Made by a program: the position numbers and the translations under genes. From Erysipelotrichaceae bacterium (lineage in GTDB: Bacteria; Bacillota_I; Bacilli_A; Erysipelotrichales; Erysipelotrichaceae): 38,300 bases of DNA. Each line of letters begins with the position of its first letter. Positions within the stretch are counted from its first letter, which is position 1. Where the stretch lies: contig JAFYHQ010000003.1 of NCBI GenBank assembly GCA_017539105.1, positions 1 to 38,300 of the forward strand, written 5' to 3'. Shown piece by piece: positions 37,907 to 38,300 of the stretch. The notes below the pieces were generated by a model. It searched no databases and had not been told where the DNA came from. It saw only the letters and a list, made by a program, of their open reading frames with translations.

Positions 37907-38300
37907 TGTTTAAAATCATTATCATCTGTTTTCTGATCCTATCGATCGCATGTTCCTACGATTATCTGCAGACCTGCCTGAAACAGCGACAGCCTCTGTC
38001 TTTTCATCCTGATCCGAAAACACTGCTAATCCAAAAGAAAGAGATCATCCTCAATGAACAGAAAGACTTCGATTTTAATGATTATTTTAGCGTTCTGGCT
38101 TTCCAAGAATACTCTTGCAGCTACGAATTCACTGATGATACAGTCGTCATCACGTTAGATGGCAATGCTTACGAATATCCTTACCGCATCCGGGAAAAAG
38201 AAAAAGAAATCGTCGAAGTGACCGTCTATAAAGAGGTCTATCACGAAAACCCGGAACCTGCGGCCATTCCATCGGCAGTATCCAGCCAGATGAATCTAAA
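37906..38300 (+). CDS. Putative exported or membrane-anchored protein, 3'-truncated by window edge
   Basis: An open frame runs from the ATG at 37906 to the window end (131 codons seen). It begins MFKIIIICFLILSIACSYDYL, a short basic start and a hydrophobic stretch that could be a signal anchor; the Cys at residue 16 is only a poor lipobox match. The rest is soluble and charged, with NDYFSVLAFQEYSC and the Glu/Lys-rich IREKEKEIVEV. No family is recognised. No ribosome-binding site or -10 precedes the ATG, which touches the greA terminator, so the start is uncertain. Confidence 0.55.
   Translation, partial: MFKIIIICFLILSIACSYDYLQTCLKQRQPLSFHPDPKTLLIQKKEIILNEQKDFDFNDYFSVLAFQEYSCSYEFTDDTVVITLDGNAYEYPYRIREKEKEIVEVTVYKEVYHENPEPAAIPSAVSSQMNL

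Noticed and set aside
1-38300. Very frequent GATC and ATCGAT words across the window
   Set aside because: They come mostly from codon choice (ATC for Ile, GAT for Asp, CTGATC, ATCGAT) in coding frames, not from a repeat family. They may say something about methylation, but the sequence alone does not show it.
1-38300. Mobile element, prophage, defence island or CRISPR array
   Set aside because: No transposase, integrase, restriction-modification, repeat-spacer pattern or compositional break was seen. The gene content is conserved and orderly throughout.

Overview
The window reads as a housekeeping stretch of a low-GC, strictly fermentative Firmicute chromosome. I infer a member of the Erysipelotrichia or a close relative. 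The reasons are Bacillus-like gene order in several blocks, four T-box leaders on aminoacyl-tRNA synthetase genes, an Spx-type regulator, an oxygen-sensitive [FeFe]-hydrogenase operon, and what looks like a Mollicutes/Erysipelotrichia-type DUF3196 protein. No phage, insertion sequence, CRISPR array, tRNA or rRNA gene was seen. Almost every base is coding, leader or promoter, and no gene-free gap exceeds 300 bases.

Layout. Positions 1-2780 hold the tail of the rsfS operon: rsfS (5' cut by the window edge), a YqeM-like methyltransferase, mtnN, dnaD and nth, all overlapping. It converges on a DUF1846 gene (2768-4246, minus). A divergent promoter region with an inverted repeat (4255-4348) then leads into a three-gene hydrogenase operon resembling electron-bifurcating HydCBA (4408-8575), closed by a terminator. 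Next come a DUF3196-like gene, trigger factor, Lon and EngB. T-box-controlled valS with a downstream alpha/beta hydrolase follows, then T-box-controlled thrS, which converges on proS. RNase HIII (minus) and the cvpA-mutS2-uvrC-small membrane protein operon (plus) diverge from one another. T-box-controlled trpS (minus) and spx-mnmA-recD2-ECF S component (plus) also diverge. T-box-controlled alaS leads into ireB, a DUF1292 gene, mltG, udk and greA, an order known from Bacillus subtilis but without ruvX. The window closes in an unidentified exported protein cut by the right edge.

How it works together: the content is mainly translation (four T-box synthetases plus proS, MnmA, RsfS, EngB), protein quality control (trigger factor, Lon, Spx), DNA maintenance (Nth, DnaD, MutS2, UvrC, RecD2, RNase HIII), cell wall (MltG, IreB) and hydrogen metabolism.

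The most interesting signals are regulatory and architectural. Five transcription units appear to start with a -10 box only 6-8 bases before the ATG and no Shine-Dalgarno sequence, so they are predicted to be leaderless. Two convergent gene pairs overlap, and their terminator hairpins are built from the last codons. An unassigned dyad overlaps the hydrogenase promoter. The hydrogenase carries Ser where most group A enzymes have the proton-relay Cys. ThrS has no TGS domain, and MltG has changes in otherwise conserved motifs. I found no cluster of unknown genes that would make a wholly new system.
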